Source: an uncultured Pelagibacteraceae bacterium (GTDB lineage Bacteria > Pseudomonadota > Alphaproteobacteria > Pelagibacterales > Pelagibacteraceae). Taken from it: a stretch of 60,951 nt of DNA. Position numbers and translations under genes: made by a program. Below, piece by piece: positions 32,035-41,372 of the stretch. Location: NCBI GenBank assembly GCA_902624635.1, contig CACNYD010000004.1, positions 1 to 60,951 of the forward strand, read 5' to 3'. The number at the start of each line of letters is the position of its first letter. Position 1 is the stretch's first letter. The notes beneath the pieces were generated by a model. The model did no database searches, had not been told where the DNA came from, and saw nothing but the letters and a program-made list of their open reading frames with translations.

Positions 32035-33063
32035 TTAGTATTCTTTTGTTAAAATGACAGTCTGATTTACCATCTTAATGACGCATCCACCTAATGTTTC
32101 TTTAATAAGTCTCTTATTTTTAATTTTATGCACAATATTACCAATTTTTTTACCTCTAACTGGACTCTCTTTTTTACCAACTATTTGTATTAAATCTGAT
32201 AATGATCTGTGGATAATTTCATCAGAATTGTCAAAAAAATTTTCTTTTAAAATTAACTCCTTTTTTTTATGATTCATATAAGAATTTTCATTTTTATTTT
32301 TTTCAACATAAAACTTAATTGAGCAATCAGAACTTTTTAAATTTTCTATCGTTAATTGAAATTTTTTCTTATCTAGACCTATTTTTTCAAATTGAGACAT
32401 TAAATTTCTAATCTTAATTCTATTAAATTTAGTATTTAAATTTGAGGGATCTTTAACATAGAATCCAAAAACAAAATTAGAAATAAATATCAAATCTTTT
32501 TTTTTAAAATCAATTAATGGTCTTAATAAATTAATCTTTTTAATTTGAGTTTTTTGCCCTAGCGAAACCAGTCCTTTTAGTCCGCTTCCTCTTATCAATC
32601 TCAAAAAAAAATTTTCAAATAAATCATCAATATGGTGGCCTAGAACTAAATTGTTAATTTTTAATTTTTTACACATTGAAAATAAGAGGTCATATCTTTT
32701 TTTTCTAGCAAGTGCTTGTAAATTACCCGATGGTTTTTTACCATTCCAACTTAAAATATTTGAATTAATTTTATGTAATTTTAGAATTTTTTTTACTTTT
32801 AAGGCCTCTTTTTTTGATTCTTCTCTTAAATTGTGATCGACTATAAAATATTTAGGACTCATGTCATTCTTTAAAGCATATATTTTTGTTAAAAACGTTA
32901 GGGCTAAGCTGTCAGCACCACCTGATACTGCTACTATAAAATTTTGATCGGGGCTGAATGAGGTCTCGAATTTTTTGTAAATATTGATTACTCTTTTGTT
33001 TAAAAGTATTTTTTTGTATTGCTTAGGAATTTTGCTTCTTACACTCAAATTTTTGAGACTCAT
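32035..33063 (-). CDS. tilS: tRNA(Ile)-lysidine synthase
   Basis: Modifies C34 of the CAU-anticodon tRNA-Ile to lysidine. About 342 residues from the ATG at 33063; the in-frame ORF opens at 33096, inside ybgF, but the extra 11 residues are not conserved. PP-loop motif AVSGGADSLALTF is clear, followed by VDHNLREES and LGHHIDDLFENFFLRL. The C-terminal third is lysine-rich and poorly conserved. It overlaps the end of ybgF by 41 bases. Confidence 0.93.
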   Translation of the reverse strand: MSLKNLSVRSKIPKQYKKILLNKRVINIYKKFETSFSPDQNFIVAVSGGADSLALTFLTKIYALKNDMSPKYFIVDHNLREESKKEALKVKKILKLHKINSNILSWNGKKPSGNLQALARKKRYDLLFSMCKKLKINNLVLGHHIDDLFENFFLRLIRGSGLKGLVSLGQKTQIKKINLLRPLIDFKKKDLIFISNFVFGFYVKDPSNLNTKFNRIKIRNLMSQFEKIGLDKKKFQLTIENLKSSDCSIKFYVEKNKNENSYMNHKKKELILKENFFDNSDEIIHRSLSDLIQIVGKKESPVRGKKIGNIVHKIKNKRLIKETLGGCVIKMVNQTVILTKEY

Positions 33064-34012
33064 ATTTTGCTTTTTGGATAACAGATTGATTCGCATCTGG
33101 GTATTGTTTTTCTACTCCACTAATCATTTTGCATCCCTGATCTTTTTCTCCAATCTGTATCATTGATACACCGAGTTTTAAAAGATTTATTGGTGCCTTT
33201 TCTCCTTTAGGGTATTTTTGATAACCTTCTAAATAAGCCGAAGCAGCGTCAGTATATAATTGTCTTATTCTAAATGTTTCAGCATACCAGTACTGAGCAT
33301 TCCCAGCTAGATTATGATCAGGATTTAAAATTACAAATTCTCTAAATGCTCTTTCAGCAGTAGGATAATCTCCAACTTTTAAAAAACTTGTCGCAAACTC
33401 ATACTGTTCAGGCGCTGAAACATCTGGTAAAATTTTTTCCTCAGCCTGAAATGTCTCAGTAACAATTGTGGCAGTGGTTTCAACTGATTGTATTTTTTGA
33501 GTCGTATCGCTTGTAGAATTATCTTTATAAGATATCGACCCTAAGTCTTGGGGTTGAGATGAGCCTGGTAAAATTTCTGTATCTGATTCAGAATTTTTTT
33601 TTGAGGTCAAATTTATAGTTTCACCATTTGAAAGAGCAGTTTCTAAATCTTGAAATCTTAGTTGATTGTCTGATTGAACTTTTGATAGTCTATTTGATAA
33701 CTTGTCTAGTTTAAAATTTATTTCTTCAAATTTATTTGTGAGTTCCTGAAATTGATTTTCAATTTCAGATAATTTTAATAAATGTCTTGTAAGTACATCC
33801 TCTGAGTTGCTATCAAAACCTGAAGAAACTGAATTCGTATTATTGAATTCACTTGAATTTGAGTAAACAGCTTTTTCAAGAGTTTTTAAATCTTTTTTTA
33901 TTAGCTCGAGAGTATCGTAAATATTATGATTGTCAGCGAACAAAGGATTAAAAATTATAAAATTAAACAACAAAATAATTTTATATTTTAAAAATACTTT
34001 AAGATATTTCAT
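33023..34012 (-). CDS. ybgF: Tol-Pal system protein YbgF/CpoB
   Basis: Periplasmic protein of 329 residues with a signal peptide (about 1-26). An N-terminal coiled coil (about 70-120, LSEIENQFQELTNKFEEI) and a C-terminal TPR region (from YEFATSFLKVGDYPTAERAF) are the family layout. It coordinates outer-membrane constriction with peptidoglycan synthesis. It lies 86 bases after pal, with a strong terminator in the gap. Confidence 0.92.
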   Translation of the reverse strand: MKYLKVFLKYKIILLFNFIIFNPLFADNHNIYDTLELIKKDLKTLEKAVYSNSSEFNNTNSVSSGFDSNSEDVLTRHLLKLSEIENQFQELTNKFEEINFKLDKLSNRLSKVQSDNQLRFQDLETALSNGETINLTSKKNSESDTEILPGSSQPQDLGSISYKDNSTSDTTQKIQSVETTATIVTETFQAEEKILPDVSAPEQYEFATSFLKVGDYPTAERAFREFVILNPDHNLAGNAQYWYAETFRIRQLYTDAASAYLEGYQKYPKGEKAPINLLKLGVSMIQIGEKDQGCKMISGVEKQYPDANQSVIQKAKYESQKFECKKQNS

Positions 34013-34040
34013 TTATTTAGGTTATCTCTAAAATAATGGC

Positions 34041-34080
34041 AAAAAAAAGACCTCTTAAATCATTATAATTTAAGAGGTCT
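34041..34080 (-). terminator. Rho-independent terminator after pal
   Basis: Perfect 13-bp stem (34048-34060 with 34068-34080), 7-base loop, then seven U on the minus strand (A-run 34041-34047). It separates pal from ybgF, so the ybgF-tilS-ftsH-folP-glmM-thiD-purA block depends on read-through or on its own promoter in 34013-34040. Confidence 0.9.
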
Positions 34081-34098
34081 CAAATAATAATTAAGTAT

Positions 34099-34578
34099 TT
34101 AATTTGCTTTAACTGTTACAGATCTTCTATTTTTTGACCAAGCTAATGGGTTAGACCCAGAGTCTACTGGTCTCTCTTTACCATAACTTAAAACTGAAAT
34201 TCTGTCAGAAGATATTCCGTAAGTCATTAAATAATCTTTAGCTGCATTAGCCCTTCTTTCGCCTAATGCTAAGTTATATTCTCTTGTTCCTCTTTCGTCG
34301 GCATGTCCTTCTAAAACAACTGTAATTTTAGAATTTTTTCTTAACCATGCTGCTTGCTTTCTAAGAGTTTCTCTAGAAGCTGTAGTTAAAACTGACTCAT
34401 TAGTTGCAAAAAATACCCTATCAGGAACGCCAGAAGCTAAGTATTCTACTGTATCTGTTCCAGTATAAACATCACCTTGCATTTGCCCTGTAGATTTTTT
34501 TGATGTAGCACATGCAGAAAGTGCTAAACATGCAACCACTATTAAAAATCCATTTTTTAGAATTTTGCTTAATTTCAT
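34099..34578 (-). CDS. pal: Peptidoglycan-associated lipoprotein
   Basis: Outer-membrane lipoprotein of 159 residues. Lipobox LSAC (Cys23) ends the signal peptide. The OmpA-like peptidoglycan-binding domain includes VLEGHADERGTREYNLALGE. It anchors the outer membrane to peptidoglycan and binds TolB. A good Shine-Dalgarno (AAGGAG) precedes the ATG; the 86-base gap from tolB may carry an extra promoter. Confidence 0.98.
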   Translation of the reverse strand: MKLSKILKNGFLIVVACLALSACATSKKSTGQMQGDVYTGTDTVEYLASGVPDRVFFATNESVLTTASRETLRKQAAWLRKNSKITVVLEGHADERGTREYNLALGERRANAAKDYLMTYGISSDRISVLSYGKERPVDSGSNPLAWSKNRRSVTVKAN

Positions 34579-34664
34579 TATTACTCCTTGATCAATATTT
34601 CTTTAGACTTAGTTTTTCACAACTAATTAGATCTTTCAAGGCTAAAAATCAAGCGAATTAATTA

Positions 34665-36005
34665 TCAATTACTTAATAAAGATGACCATGATGGGTCTGA
34701 TCCATCAGTTGGGGTAGGAACCTGTCTCTCATTATAGCCTGTTAAATCTATAGACCATAATTTTGCAGAAAAACCCTTTCCTTTAGAATCTGTTTTCGTC
34801 TCCCTATAAAAAATCAATACTCTTCCATTAGGAGACCAGGACGGGGCTTCTTGATAAAAATTTTCAGTTAATAATCTTTCTCCACTTCCATCAATTCTCA
34901 TTACGCCAATATAAAATTTTCCTTTATGTAATTTTGTAAATGCAATTAAATCTCCTCTTGGGGACCAAACAGGAGTGCCATAAATCCCTTTACCAAAGGA
35001 TATTCTTTTGACATTACTTCCATCACTCTTCATTACGTAAATTTGTTGATAACCACTTCTATCAGAATTAAAAGAAATAAATTTCCCATCCGGAGAGTAA
35101 GAGGGTGAAGTGTCTATAGACGGATGATTTGTAATTTTTTCCACTATTCTATTTTCTAAATCCATTGTGTAAATTTCAGAATTACCATCCTTAGCAAAAC
35201 TCATAATTATCTTTTTTCCATCTGGAGAAAATCTCGGTGCAAAAGTCATACCAGGAAAATCTCCTACAACTTCTTGAGTTCCTGTTTCAATATCTAACAA
35301 ATAAACTCTAGGTAAATTTCTAAAATAAGAGAGGTAAGTTACCAATTGACTTGTTGGATTAAATCTTGGAGTTAAAACAAGTTCGTTTCCTAATGTTAAA
35401 AATTTATTGTTGGCACCATCTTGATCCATAATAGCTAATTTTTTTACTCTTTGAGTTTTAGGTCCCTCTTCTGCAACATAAATTATTCTAGTGTCAAAAT
35501 AACCTTTTTCACCAGTTAATCTCTCATAGACTTTATCTGTGATGATGTGACCAACACGTCTCCAATTGTTTGGAACAGTTGTAAAAGCTAGTGCCATCAT
35601 TTCTTTGCCCGCAAGTACATCCCATAATCTAAATTCTACTCTAAGTTTTTCTTCGACATAACTGACTTTTCCTGTGATTAAAGCCTGAGCTTTAATTAAG
35701 TTCCAATCCTCAAATCTAGGCTTTAAATTTGCAATGTCTGGTTCTTGTAAAAACGCATCTTTATTTAATGGATTAAATAAACCTGAAACCTTTAAATTAT
35801 TTTCAACAATTGAAGATATTTCAGAACCAATATTATTCTTTTTTAGAATATCTTTAAATTTTTTTCTTGATTCATCATCAATAGATAGTGGAGAAACTGC
35901 AATAGGTAAAGGGTCTAGATTACCTCTAGTTATATCAACCTCAATTAAACCAAACGATTTTACTGGTATTAAGATTATAATTAAAGTTACTAAAAAATTT
36001 TTCAT
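34665..36005 (-). CDS. tolB: Tol-Pal system protein TolB
   Basis: Periplasmic beta-propeller of 446 residues with a signal peptide (about 1-19). The N-terminal domain is followed by repeated WD40-like units of the TolB type, e.g. [33 protein letters not shown] and [15 protein letters not shown]. It bridges TolA and Pal. 16 bases after tolA. Confidence 0.98.
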   Translation of the reverse strand: MKNFLVTLIIILIPVKSFGLIEVDITRGNLDPLPIAVSPLSIDDESRKKFKDILKKNNIGSEISSIVENNLKVSGLFNPLNKDAFLQEPDIANLKPRFEDWNLIKAQALITGKVSYVEEKLRVEFRLWDVLAGKEMMALAFTTVPNNWRRVGHIITDKVYERLTGEKGYFDTRIIYVAEEGPKTQRVKKLAIMDQDGANNKFLTLGNELVLTPRFNPTSQLVTYLSYFRNLPRVYLLDIETGTQEVVGDFPGMTFAPRFSPDGKKIIMSFAKDGNSEIYTMDLENRIVEKITNHPSIDTSPSYSPDGKFISFNSDRSGYQQIYVMKSDGSNVKRISFGKGIYGTPVWSPRGDLIAFTKLHKGKFYIGVMRIDGSGERLLTENFYQEAPSWSPNGRVLIFYRETKTDSKGKGFSAKLWSIDLTGYNERQVPTPTDGSDPSWSSLLSN

Positions 36006-36021
36006 TTTTTTATAAATTATA

Positions 36022-36831
36022 TTAACCCTCTAGCATTTCTCTTGCATCAAAATTTAACTGTAATTCCTTCCATCTTTCATAACCAGTGGTAGGAACTCTT
36101 AAAGGCTGACATAATTTAATAGCTCTTAAAGCACTTTCCGCTAACACTTTATAAAAGCCCTGTCCTGGTTTATTCATTCTTGCATGATCTAAAATTTCTG
36201 ACTTACTTACTGATCCATCAGGTTTTAATTCAAGTTTTATTCTTACAAGTAAATTTTCATTGTATGGTAATCCAAGTGGGATACTCCAACAACCAAAAAT
36301 TTGTGCTTTTAATGCATCTTCCTCACTTAAAGATAAACCTGTATTTTCAAAATTTTTATTTTGGTCTTGACTTAAATCAGGATTTTTCTTTAATGTTTCC
36401 GCTTTACTCTCCTTAGATTTATCAATCAAAGCTGCAATATTATTTGGATCAAATAATTCCTCTTTTTCAAATTCTGAAACTTGCTTTACCTCATTGTCAA
36501 TTTTCTCAGGGTTTTGTTTATCTTCTTTTATTTTATCAACTTTTTTTACTTTATCCTCTGGCATTGGAACAGCATCGGGTTTGATTTTTTTAACTTTTTT
36601 TGGGGGAGCTTGTTCTGACACTAATTTTTTTTCTTTTTCTTTGACTTTTTCAATTATTTTTTTTGCCTTAGGCGCAAATGGAATATTTGTTTTTTCTGTT
36701 ATTTGAATTAGTTCTACTGAAACAATCGGAGGAAGGTCAATTGGTTTTTTTGCCAAAAAAGGAAGGCTAATCGCTGTTAAAAAAATAACAAATAGGTGTA
36801 AAACAGAGGAAATTACAATACTCCTATTCAC
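36022..36831 (-). CDS. tolA: TolA-like energy-transducing protein
   Basis: 269 residues: one N-terminal membrane helix (about 5-27), a Lys/Glu/Pro-rich linker (about 55-150) and a C-terminal TolA/TonB-like domain (about 170-269) with [20 protein letters not shown]. The linker is much shorter than in E. coli TolA and lacks its long alanine-rich helix, as is common in alphaproteobacteria. Identity rests largely on position between tolR and tolB. Confidence 0.9.
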   Translation of the reverse strand: MNRSIVISSVLHLFVIFLTAISLPFLAKKPIDLPPIVSVELIQITEKTNIPFAPKAKKIIEKVKEKEKKLVSEQAPPKKVKKIKPDAVPMPEDKVKKVDKIKEDKQNPEKIDNEVKQVSEFEKEELFDPNNIAALIDKSKESKAETLKKNPDLSQDQNKNFENTGLSLSEEDALKAQIFGCWSIPLGLPYNENLLVRIKLELKPDGSVSKSEILDHARMNKPGQGFYKVLAESALRAIKLCQPLRVPTTGYERWKELQLNFDAREMLEG

Positions 36832-36837
36832 AAAAAA

Positions 36838-37254
36838 TTACCTTTCTTTGTATGGTTCTGAAATTAAAGCTACTTTTGTAAATCCTGAACCTGATAGTAA
36901 ACCCATAATTTCAAGAACTCTACCATAATTAATAGTTTTATCCCCTCTCACATAAATTCTTGTATCAGTTCGATTTTTTGAGACTGCTAACACTTTTGCA
37001 ATAATTTTTTCATATTCAACTTTTGATTCTTGTATAAAAATTTCACCTTTTGAATTTATAGTTAATGTTAGAGGTTCTTGTTCCTCTGGTAATGAATCAG
37101 CTGAACTTTCTGGTAAATCAACTTGAACTCCTACAGTCAATAAAGGTGCTGTAACCATAAAAATAATTAATAAAACTAACATCACATCTACGAATGGCGT
37201 TACATTTATTTCACTCATTGGTTCTTTTGATGAACGATTGAACTTGAATGCCAT
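36838..37254 (-). CDS. tolR: Tol-Pal system protein TolR (ExbD family)
   Basis: 138 residues with one membrane helix near the N-terminus (INVTPFVDVMLVLLIIFMV), which contains the aspartate of the proton channel, and a periplasmic C-terminal domain. It uses proton-motive force together with TolQ. One base separates it from tolQ. Confidence 0.96.
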   Translation of the reverse strand: MAFKFNRSSKEPMSEINVTPFVDVMLVLLIIFMVTAPLLTVGVQVDLPESSADSLPEEQEPLTLTINSKGEIFIQESKVEYEKIIAKVLAVSKNRTDTRIYVRGDKTINYGRVLEIMGLLSGSGFTKVALISEPYKER

Positions 37255-37255
37255 T

Positions 37256-37930
37256 CTAGATAATTGTTAAAAATCTTTTAGAAAAATTTTCTAATTTTTG
37301 TGAATATTTTAAAGAGTCATTATTAAATTTATTGTATGCGATTACTGCAGGAATAGCTGCTAATAAACCTAATGCTGTAGCAAAAAGAGCTTCTGCAATT
37401 CCAGGCGCTACGATTGCTAAACTAGTATTCCTTGAGATTGCAATAGATTGAAATGAATTCATTATGCCCCAAACAGTCCCGAATAATCCTATAAAAGGTG
37501 CTGTTGATCCAACTGTGGCTAGAAAAGTAAATCCTTTTGTAATTTTAGACATTTGTTTTTCTATCCCTGTTTCTAACATTGAAGTCATTCTAGAATTCAA
37601 ATCTGTTTTAGATCTTCTCTTAAGAAGATTTTGCATAGCATCTTTAAAAATTAGGGCCATGGGGTCATTTATATTTCCTGGAAGATTGTTGTAAAAAGAC
37701 TCTGCTGATTTAGAGTTCCAAAACTTAGTTTCAAATTCCTCTGAACTTTGATTTATTTTTTTAAATAATCTTAATTTTTCAATTATTACTGCCCAAGAAT
37801 ATACTGAACATGCAATAAGAATAATAATAACTGATTTAACAATTATATCTGCTCTTATAAATAAATTCATAAGTGAAAAGTCAGCACTTGATGCAAGTCC
37901 TACTGCTTGTGATGAAATATCAGCTTCCAT
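37256..37930 (-). CDS. tolQ: Tol-Pal system protein TolQ (MotA/ExbB family)
   Basis: Inner-membrane proton-channel subunit of 224 residues with three membrane segments. The conserved block FLATVGSTAPFIGLFGTVWG leads into helix 2 and APGIAEALFATALGLLAAIPA forms helix 3. First gene of tolQRAB-pal. ybgC, which usually precedes tolQ, is absent; the gene upstream is the atypical ruvC, 52 bases away. Confidence 0.97.
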   Translation of the reverse strand: MEADISSQAVGLASSADFSLMNLFIRADIIVKSVIIILIACSVYSWAVIIEKLRLFKKINQSSEEFETKFWNSKSAESFYNNLPGNINDPMALIFKDAMQNLLKRRSKTDLNSRMTSMLETGIEKQMSKITKGFTFLATVGSTAPFIGLFGTVWGIMNSFQSIAISRNTSLAIVAPGIAEALFATALGLLAAIPAVIAYNKFNNDSLKYSQKLENFSKRFLTII

Positions 37931-37982
37931 AAGATCTTCTCACACTTAAATGTGTCATGAATTTGACTTTAAAAGTCTAGGA

Positions 37983-38474
37983 TTAATCCTCTTTTTGATA
38001 AGTTTCATGGTAAAAACTTGCAATTAGAATAGCATCAGCTTTATTAGAATCTTTTTTTTTTGAAAGTTGTGTTGAAAAATAAGGAAATATTTCGATTGCT
38101 CTTGTTCTACTAGCATCTTTTTGAGAATTAATTAAATTAAAATATTTCTTCCATTTAGCCGGTCTAACAAAAAACATTGGTAATCGCATTGCAGAACATA
38201 TTCCTTTTAAAATCCCAAAAGATTGACCAAAATTAAACATACTTGTTACACCTTGCCCCGGCATAGCGGAAACTTGTTCTATCACAACTCTAGTTTCATC
38301 ATCTTTTATATTAATTCTTTTTAAAAATTCGTTATAAATTTGAGCACCATTAACTTGTTTTTTATTTTTTTTTCCCTCGTTCATGACTGGCATTTCAATT
38401 ACTTCGAGAATTTTTCCATCTTCAAAAAAACAAATCGAGCCTGAAATACCTGGATCTATTCCAATTATAAGCAT
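37983..38474 (-). CDS. RuvC-superfamily Holliday junction resolvase, atypical (phage-like) form
   Basis: 163 residues with an RNase H-like fold pattern. Acidic residues expected for catalysis are Asp7 (IGIDPG), Glu66 (VVIEQV) and Asp147 (NKADAILIA), with Asp142 near. The MPVM segment after strand 1, the SMFNFGQSFGILKGI helix and PAKWKKYF differ from housekeeping RuvC and resemble phage-type RuvC proteins. It stands in the yebC-ruvC-tolQ position, but ruvA, ruvB and ybgC are missing from the locus. It probably resolves recombination intermediates; this is inferred from family and place. Confidence 0.75.
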   Translation of the reverse strand: MLIIGIDPGISGSICFFEDGKILEVIEMPVMNEGKKNKKQVNGAQIYNEFLKRINIKDDETRVVIEQVSAMPGQGVTSMFNFGQSFGILKGICSAMRLPMFFVRPAKWKKYFNLINSQKDASRTRAIEIFPYFSTQLSKKKDSNKADAILIASFYHETYQKED

Positions 38475-38483
38475 ATTTTATAT

Positions 38484-39206
38484 CTAGTTGGAAAATTTAA
38501 CATTTGAATAAATATTTTGCACATCATCATCTTCTTCTAAAGCCTCAAAAAAATTAATCAATTCCTCTTTTTTTTCAATTGAAATTTCAACTGCATTAAT
38601 AGGCACCCACTCTATTCCTGTCGAAATAAAATTACTTATTTTTTTCTCTAACTTTTTTTTGACATTATAAATATCTTTTAATGAACATTCTATCTCATGA
38701 AATTCTTTATCCGACTTACACTCATTTGCACCAGCATCAATAGCAAGTTCTAAGATATTCTCATCTGAAATTTCATTTTTATCGATTTTAATTACACCTA
38801 ATTGATTAAAATTATGTGATGCTGAGCCTTGAGTTCCCAAGCTTCCCCCTGATTTTTGAAAAATTGTTCTTATATTCGAAGCGGTTCTATTTTTATTATC
38901 TGTTAAAGTCTCTACTATAACAGCAACCTTTTCGGGTCCAAAACCTTCATATCTCAAATTTTCAAAATTTGACTGATTGCTTATTGAAGACTTATCGATA
39001 GCTCTAGCTATATTATCTTTAGGCATATTTGCTGACCTTGCGGCTTGCACTGCGGAACGTAATCTTGGGTTCATAGCTGGATCTTTATCTCCTAGCTTAG
39101 CCGCAACTGTAATTTCTTTAGATAGCTTTGAAAAAATTTTTGATCTTTCTTTATCAGCTTTGCCTTTTTTATGTTTTATACCTGCCCAATGAGAATGTCC
39201 TGCCAT
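38484..39206 (-). CDS. yebC: YebC/TACO1-family protein
   Basis: 240-residue YebC, starting with the signature MAGHSHWAGIKHKKGKAD. Family members have been described as transcriptional regulators and, more recently, as factors that help ribosomes through difficult stretches. The conserved GGSLGTQGSASHNF and GANECKSD blocks are present. It precedes the ruvC-like gene by 9 bases, as in the usual yebC-ruvC order. Confidence 0.96.
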   Translation of the reverse strand: MAGHSHWAGIKHKKGKADKERSKIFSKLSKEITVAAKLGDKDPAMNPRLRSAVQAARSANMPKDNIARAIDKSSISNQSNFENLRYEGFGPEKVAVIVETLTDNKNRTASNIRTIFQKSGGSLGTQGSASHNFNQLGVIKIDKNEISDENILELAIDAGANECKSDKEFHEIECSLKDIYNVKKKLEKKISNFISTGIEWVPINAVEISIEKKEELINFFEALEEDDDVQNIYSNVKFSN

Positions 39207-39211
39207 AAAAA

Positions 39212-40015
39212 TTAAGTATTTTTTAAAACACCTCCAAATATATAACTTTCTATACTATCTGCTAAGCCTGTTTCTAAATTACAATTTACTATAACTCCAC
39301 TCAAAGAAGCTTCACCAATAGCTGGAAAATGTTTTTTAGAATCTTTTTTCATAAATCTATTAAGAGAATTATCTTTATTCATTCCTATAACTGAATCATA
39401 ATCTCCACACATACCCGCATCTGTTTGGTAAGCAGTACCATTTTTTAAAACTCTTGCATCATTAGTAGGTATGTGAGTGTGAGTTCCAATAACAAGTGTT
39501 GCTTTGCCATCAAAATAATGACCAATAGCATTTTTTTCACTTGTTATTTCGCCGTGAAAATCGATAATTAGAAAATCATAATCTTTTTTCAAATCATATT
39601 TCTCTAAAAATTTCTTTGATATCTTAAAGACATCATCACATTTCTTCATAAAAACATTTCCCATTAAATTTAAAACTCCTACTCTGTGGTTTTTTTTTGT
39701 TTTGTAAATCTCAAATCCTCTACCAGGAGCTGGTTCAAAAAGATTTTTTGGTCTTAATAACCTTTTTTCCTTATCAATAAAATTCATAATGTCTTTTTGA
39801 TCCCAAACATGATTTCCAGTTGTAATAACATCAACTCCATTTCCAAAAAAATCTTCACAAATTTCTTTGGTCAAACCAACACCAGTATCATCGGCATTCT
39901 CAGCATTTATAATCACAAAATCGATATCATTTTTTTTAATCTGTTCTGATAAATTATTAGTTATCTTTCTACATCCAGATAATCCAACAACATCGCCTAA
40001 AAATAAAATTTTCAT
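39212..40015 (-). CDS. YmdB-type metallophosphoesterase
   Basis: 267 residues of the calcineurin-like phosphoesterase group that includes Bacillus YmdB, a 2',3'-cyclic nucleotide phosphodiesterase. Metal-binding motifs are FLGDVVG, NAENADDTGVG, TTGNHVWDQ, DFHGEITSEK and GTHTHIPTND. The in vivo substrate in this organism is unknown. Between the 5-FTHF cyclo-ligase gene (6-base gap) and yebC (5-base gap). Confidence 0.92.
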   Translation of the reverse strand: MKILFLGDVVGLSGCRKITNNLSEQIKKNDIDFVIINAENADDTGVGLTKEICEDFFGNGVDVITTGNHVWDQKDIMNFIDKEKRLLRPKNLFEPAPGRGFEIYKTKKNHRVGVLNLMGNVFMKKCDDVFKISKKFLEKYDLKKDYDFLIIDFHGEITSEKNAIGHYFDGKATLVIGTHTHIPTNDARVLKNGTAYQTDAGMCGDYDSVIGMNKDNSLNRFMKKDSKKHFPAIGEASLSGVIVNCNLETGLADSIESYIFGGVLKNT

Positions 40016-40021
40016 AAAAAA

Positions 40022-40555
40022 TTATTCGTTTGTTATAATAAAATCTAATTTAATATCATAATTACTAGTTGGTATTTTTTTTACTTTTTGAAAAGAATAA
40101 GCAAATCCAATTGTTAGAACCTTTTTTCGTTTTCTAATTTTTTTAATATACCTATCATAGAATCCTCCACCATAACCAATTCTATTAAAATTTTTATCAA
40201 AAGCCACAAGAGGTACCAACAAAACATCTGGATATTTTGCTACTTTAGAAATCGGTTCTGGTATTCCAAATTTGTTTATAACTAAAGGATCATTTGGAGA
40301 CCATTGAAAGAAATTCATTTGTGAATTTTTCTTTATTTTTGGTAATGTTATAATGAATTTTTTTTGTTCAAATTTCTCTAGAATTTGCAAAATATCTATT
40401 TCATAGTTATACGGATAATAACCACCAATTATTTTACCAGAGACTTTCTTTTTTTTTAAGATGTTAAAAATTAAATCAAAATTAAAAATAAACTTTTTAA
40501 TTTTTTTTTGTTTTCTTATCTTTAAGATTTTATTTCTTATTTGAGATTTATTCAC
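40022..40555 (-). CDS. 5-formyltetrahydrofolate cyclo-ligase family protein
   Basis: 177 residues. The ATP-binding C-terminal motif RIGYGGGFYDRYI is clear, and the central VPLVAFDKNF and N-terminal basic region are usual. It converts 5-formyl-THF to 5,10-methenyl-THF. It follows zapA by 9 bases, a widespread pairing. The 6S RNA gene that often lies between them elsewhere cannot fit in this gap. Confidence 0.92.
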   Translation of the reverse strand: MNKSQIRNKILKIRKQKKIKKFIFNFDLIFNILKKKKVSGKIIGGYYPYNYEIDILQILEKFEQKKFIITLPKIKKNSQMNFFQWSPNDPLVINKFGIPEPISKVAKYPDVLLVPLVAFDKNFNRIGYGGGFYDRYIKKIRKRKKVLTIGFAYSFQKVKKIPTSNYDIKLDFIITNE

Positions 40556-40564
40556 AAAATTATA

Positions 40565-41008
40565 TTAAGATATTTTATCTATATTTGCTTTATCAACAAA
40601 ATTTGAGATCTCATCGGCAGCAGCATCAATCAACTTTTCATAATGCTTTTGATTTAGCTCAATTTCATCTTTTAATTCTACATGATTTTTATTCAAATTT
40701 TTTATTTCCTCCTCTTTTCTGTCTTTGTATTCGTAGACTAATGATTTTAACTCTCTAAATTTATTTGAAAGTTCTTTTAATTCAGTTTTTTTCTGTTCAA
40801 CTTTTTTTTTAGTTTCATAGTACTCATCCATAACTTTTACTGCGGTTATCAGTAGAAGTTTATTTTCACCAATATTTCCTAAATCATTCTTTAAATCATT
40901 AAATTTTTTATTGATTTGAATTAATAATTCCTCAAGATGTTCTTCTTGTCCGTCATCGCATGATAACAAAAATTCTTTTCCATTAAATTTAATAGTTACA
41001 TTTGCCAT
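40565..41008 (-). CDS. zapA: Cell division protein ZapA
   Basis: 147 residues. The N-terminal ZapA domain (VTIKFNGKEFLLSCDDGQEE, then LLITAVKVMDEYYE) is followed by a long coiled coil that makes the protein longer than typical ZapA (about 100-110). It bundles FtsZ filaments. It overlaps the preceding coiled-coil gene by 13 bases and is followed by the cyclo-ligase gene. Confidence 0.88.
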   Translation of the reverse strand: MANVTIKFNGKEFLLSCDDGQEEHLEELLIQINKKFNDLKNDLGNIGENKLLLITAVKVMDEYYETKKKVEQKKTELKELSNKFRELKSLVYEYKDRKEEEIKNLNKNHVELKDEIELNQKHYEKLIDAAADEISNFVDKANIDKIS

Positions 41009-41319
41009 TCGTCGATTTCATCCATTAAAGTATTGGTTTCTTGATTTAATTCATCTATTTTTTCAGAAAATTCTATTCTTTTTTTTTCCTCAATTTTTTC
41101 TTTATTTTGCAAATCCTCTAATTTTCTTGTCAAATTTTCATGTTCATCAACTAAAGTTTTATATTTTTTCTCTATTTCAGTTTTTTCAATTTCTAATTGA
41201 TTTTTTTGTTCATCAAGCATTTCAATATTTTTTTTTATATCTGGATTTTCTAGGTTTAAATTTTTCAGTTTAGTCAAAGCTAAATTTAGCTTTTTTTCTT
41301 TTTCAAGAACAGAATTCAT
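40996..41319 (-). CDS. Small coiled-coil protein encoded upstream of zapA
   Basis: 107 residues, almost entirely charged coiled coil (Glu, Lys, Leu, Asn rich), with no membrane segment. In other alphaproteobacteria a short coiled-coil protein of the DUF4164 kind precedes zapA; this may be its counterpart, though low-complexity sequence makes that uncertain. It overlaps zapA by 13 bases, so both are made together and may work in division. Divergent from tkt across 53 bases. Confidence 0.7.
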   Translation of the reverse strand: MNSVLEKEKKLNLALTKLKNLNLENPDIKKNIEMLDEQKNQLEIEKTEIEKKYKTLVDEHENLTRKLEDLQNKEKIEEKKRIEFSEKIDELNQETNTLMDEIDEWQM

Positions 41320-41372
41320 ATATATATGTTTATATTATTAAATAGAATCTTCTAAGTCTAGACAGGATAATT

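Noticed and set aside
40556-40564. 6S RNA gene between zapA and the 5-FTHF cyclo-ligase gene
   Set aside because: This is a common site for ssrS elsewhere, but the gap here is only 9 bases, so the RNA must be elsewhere.
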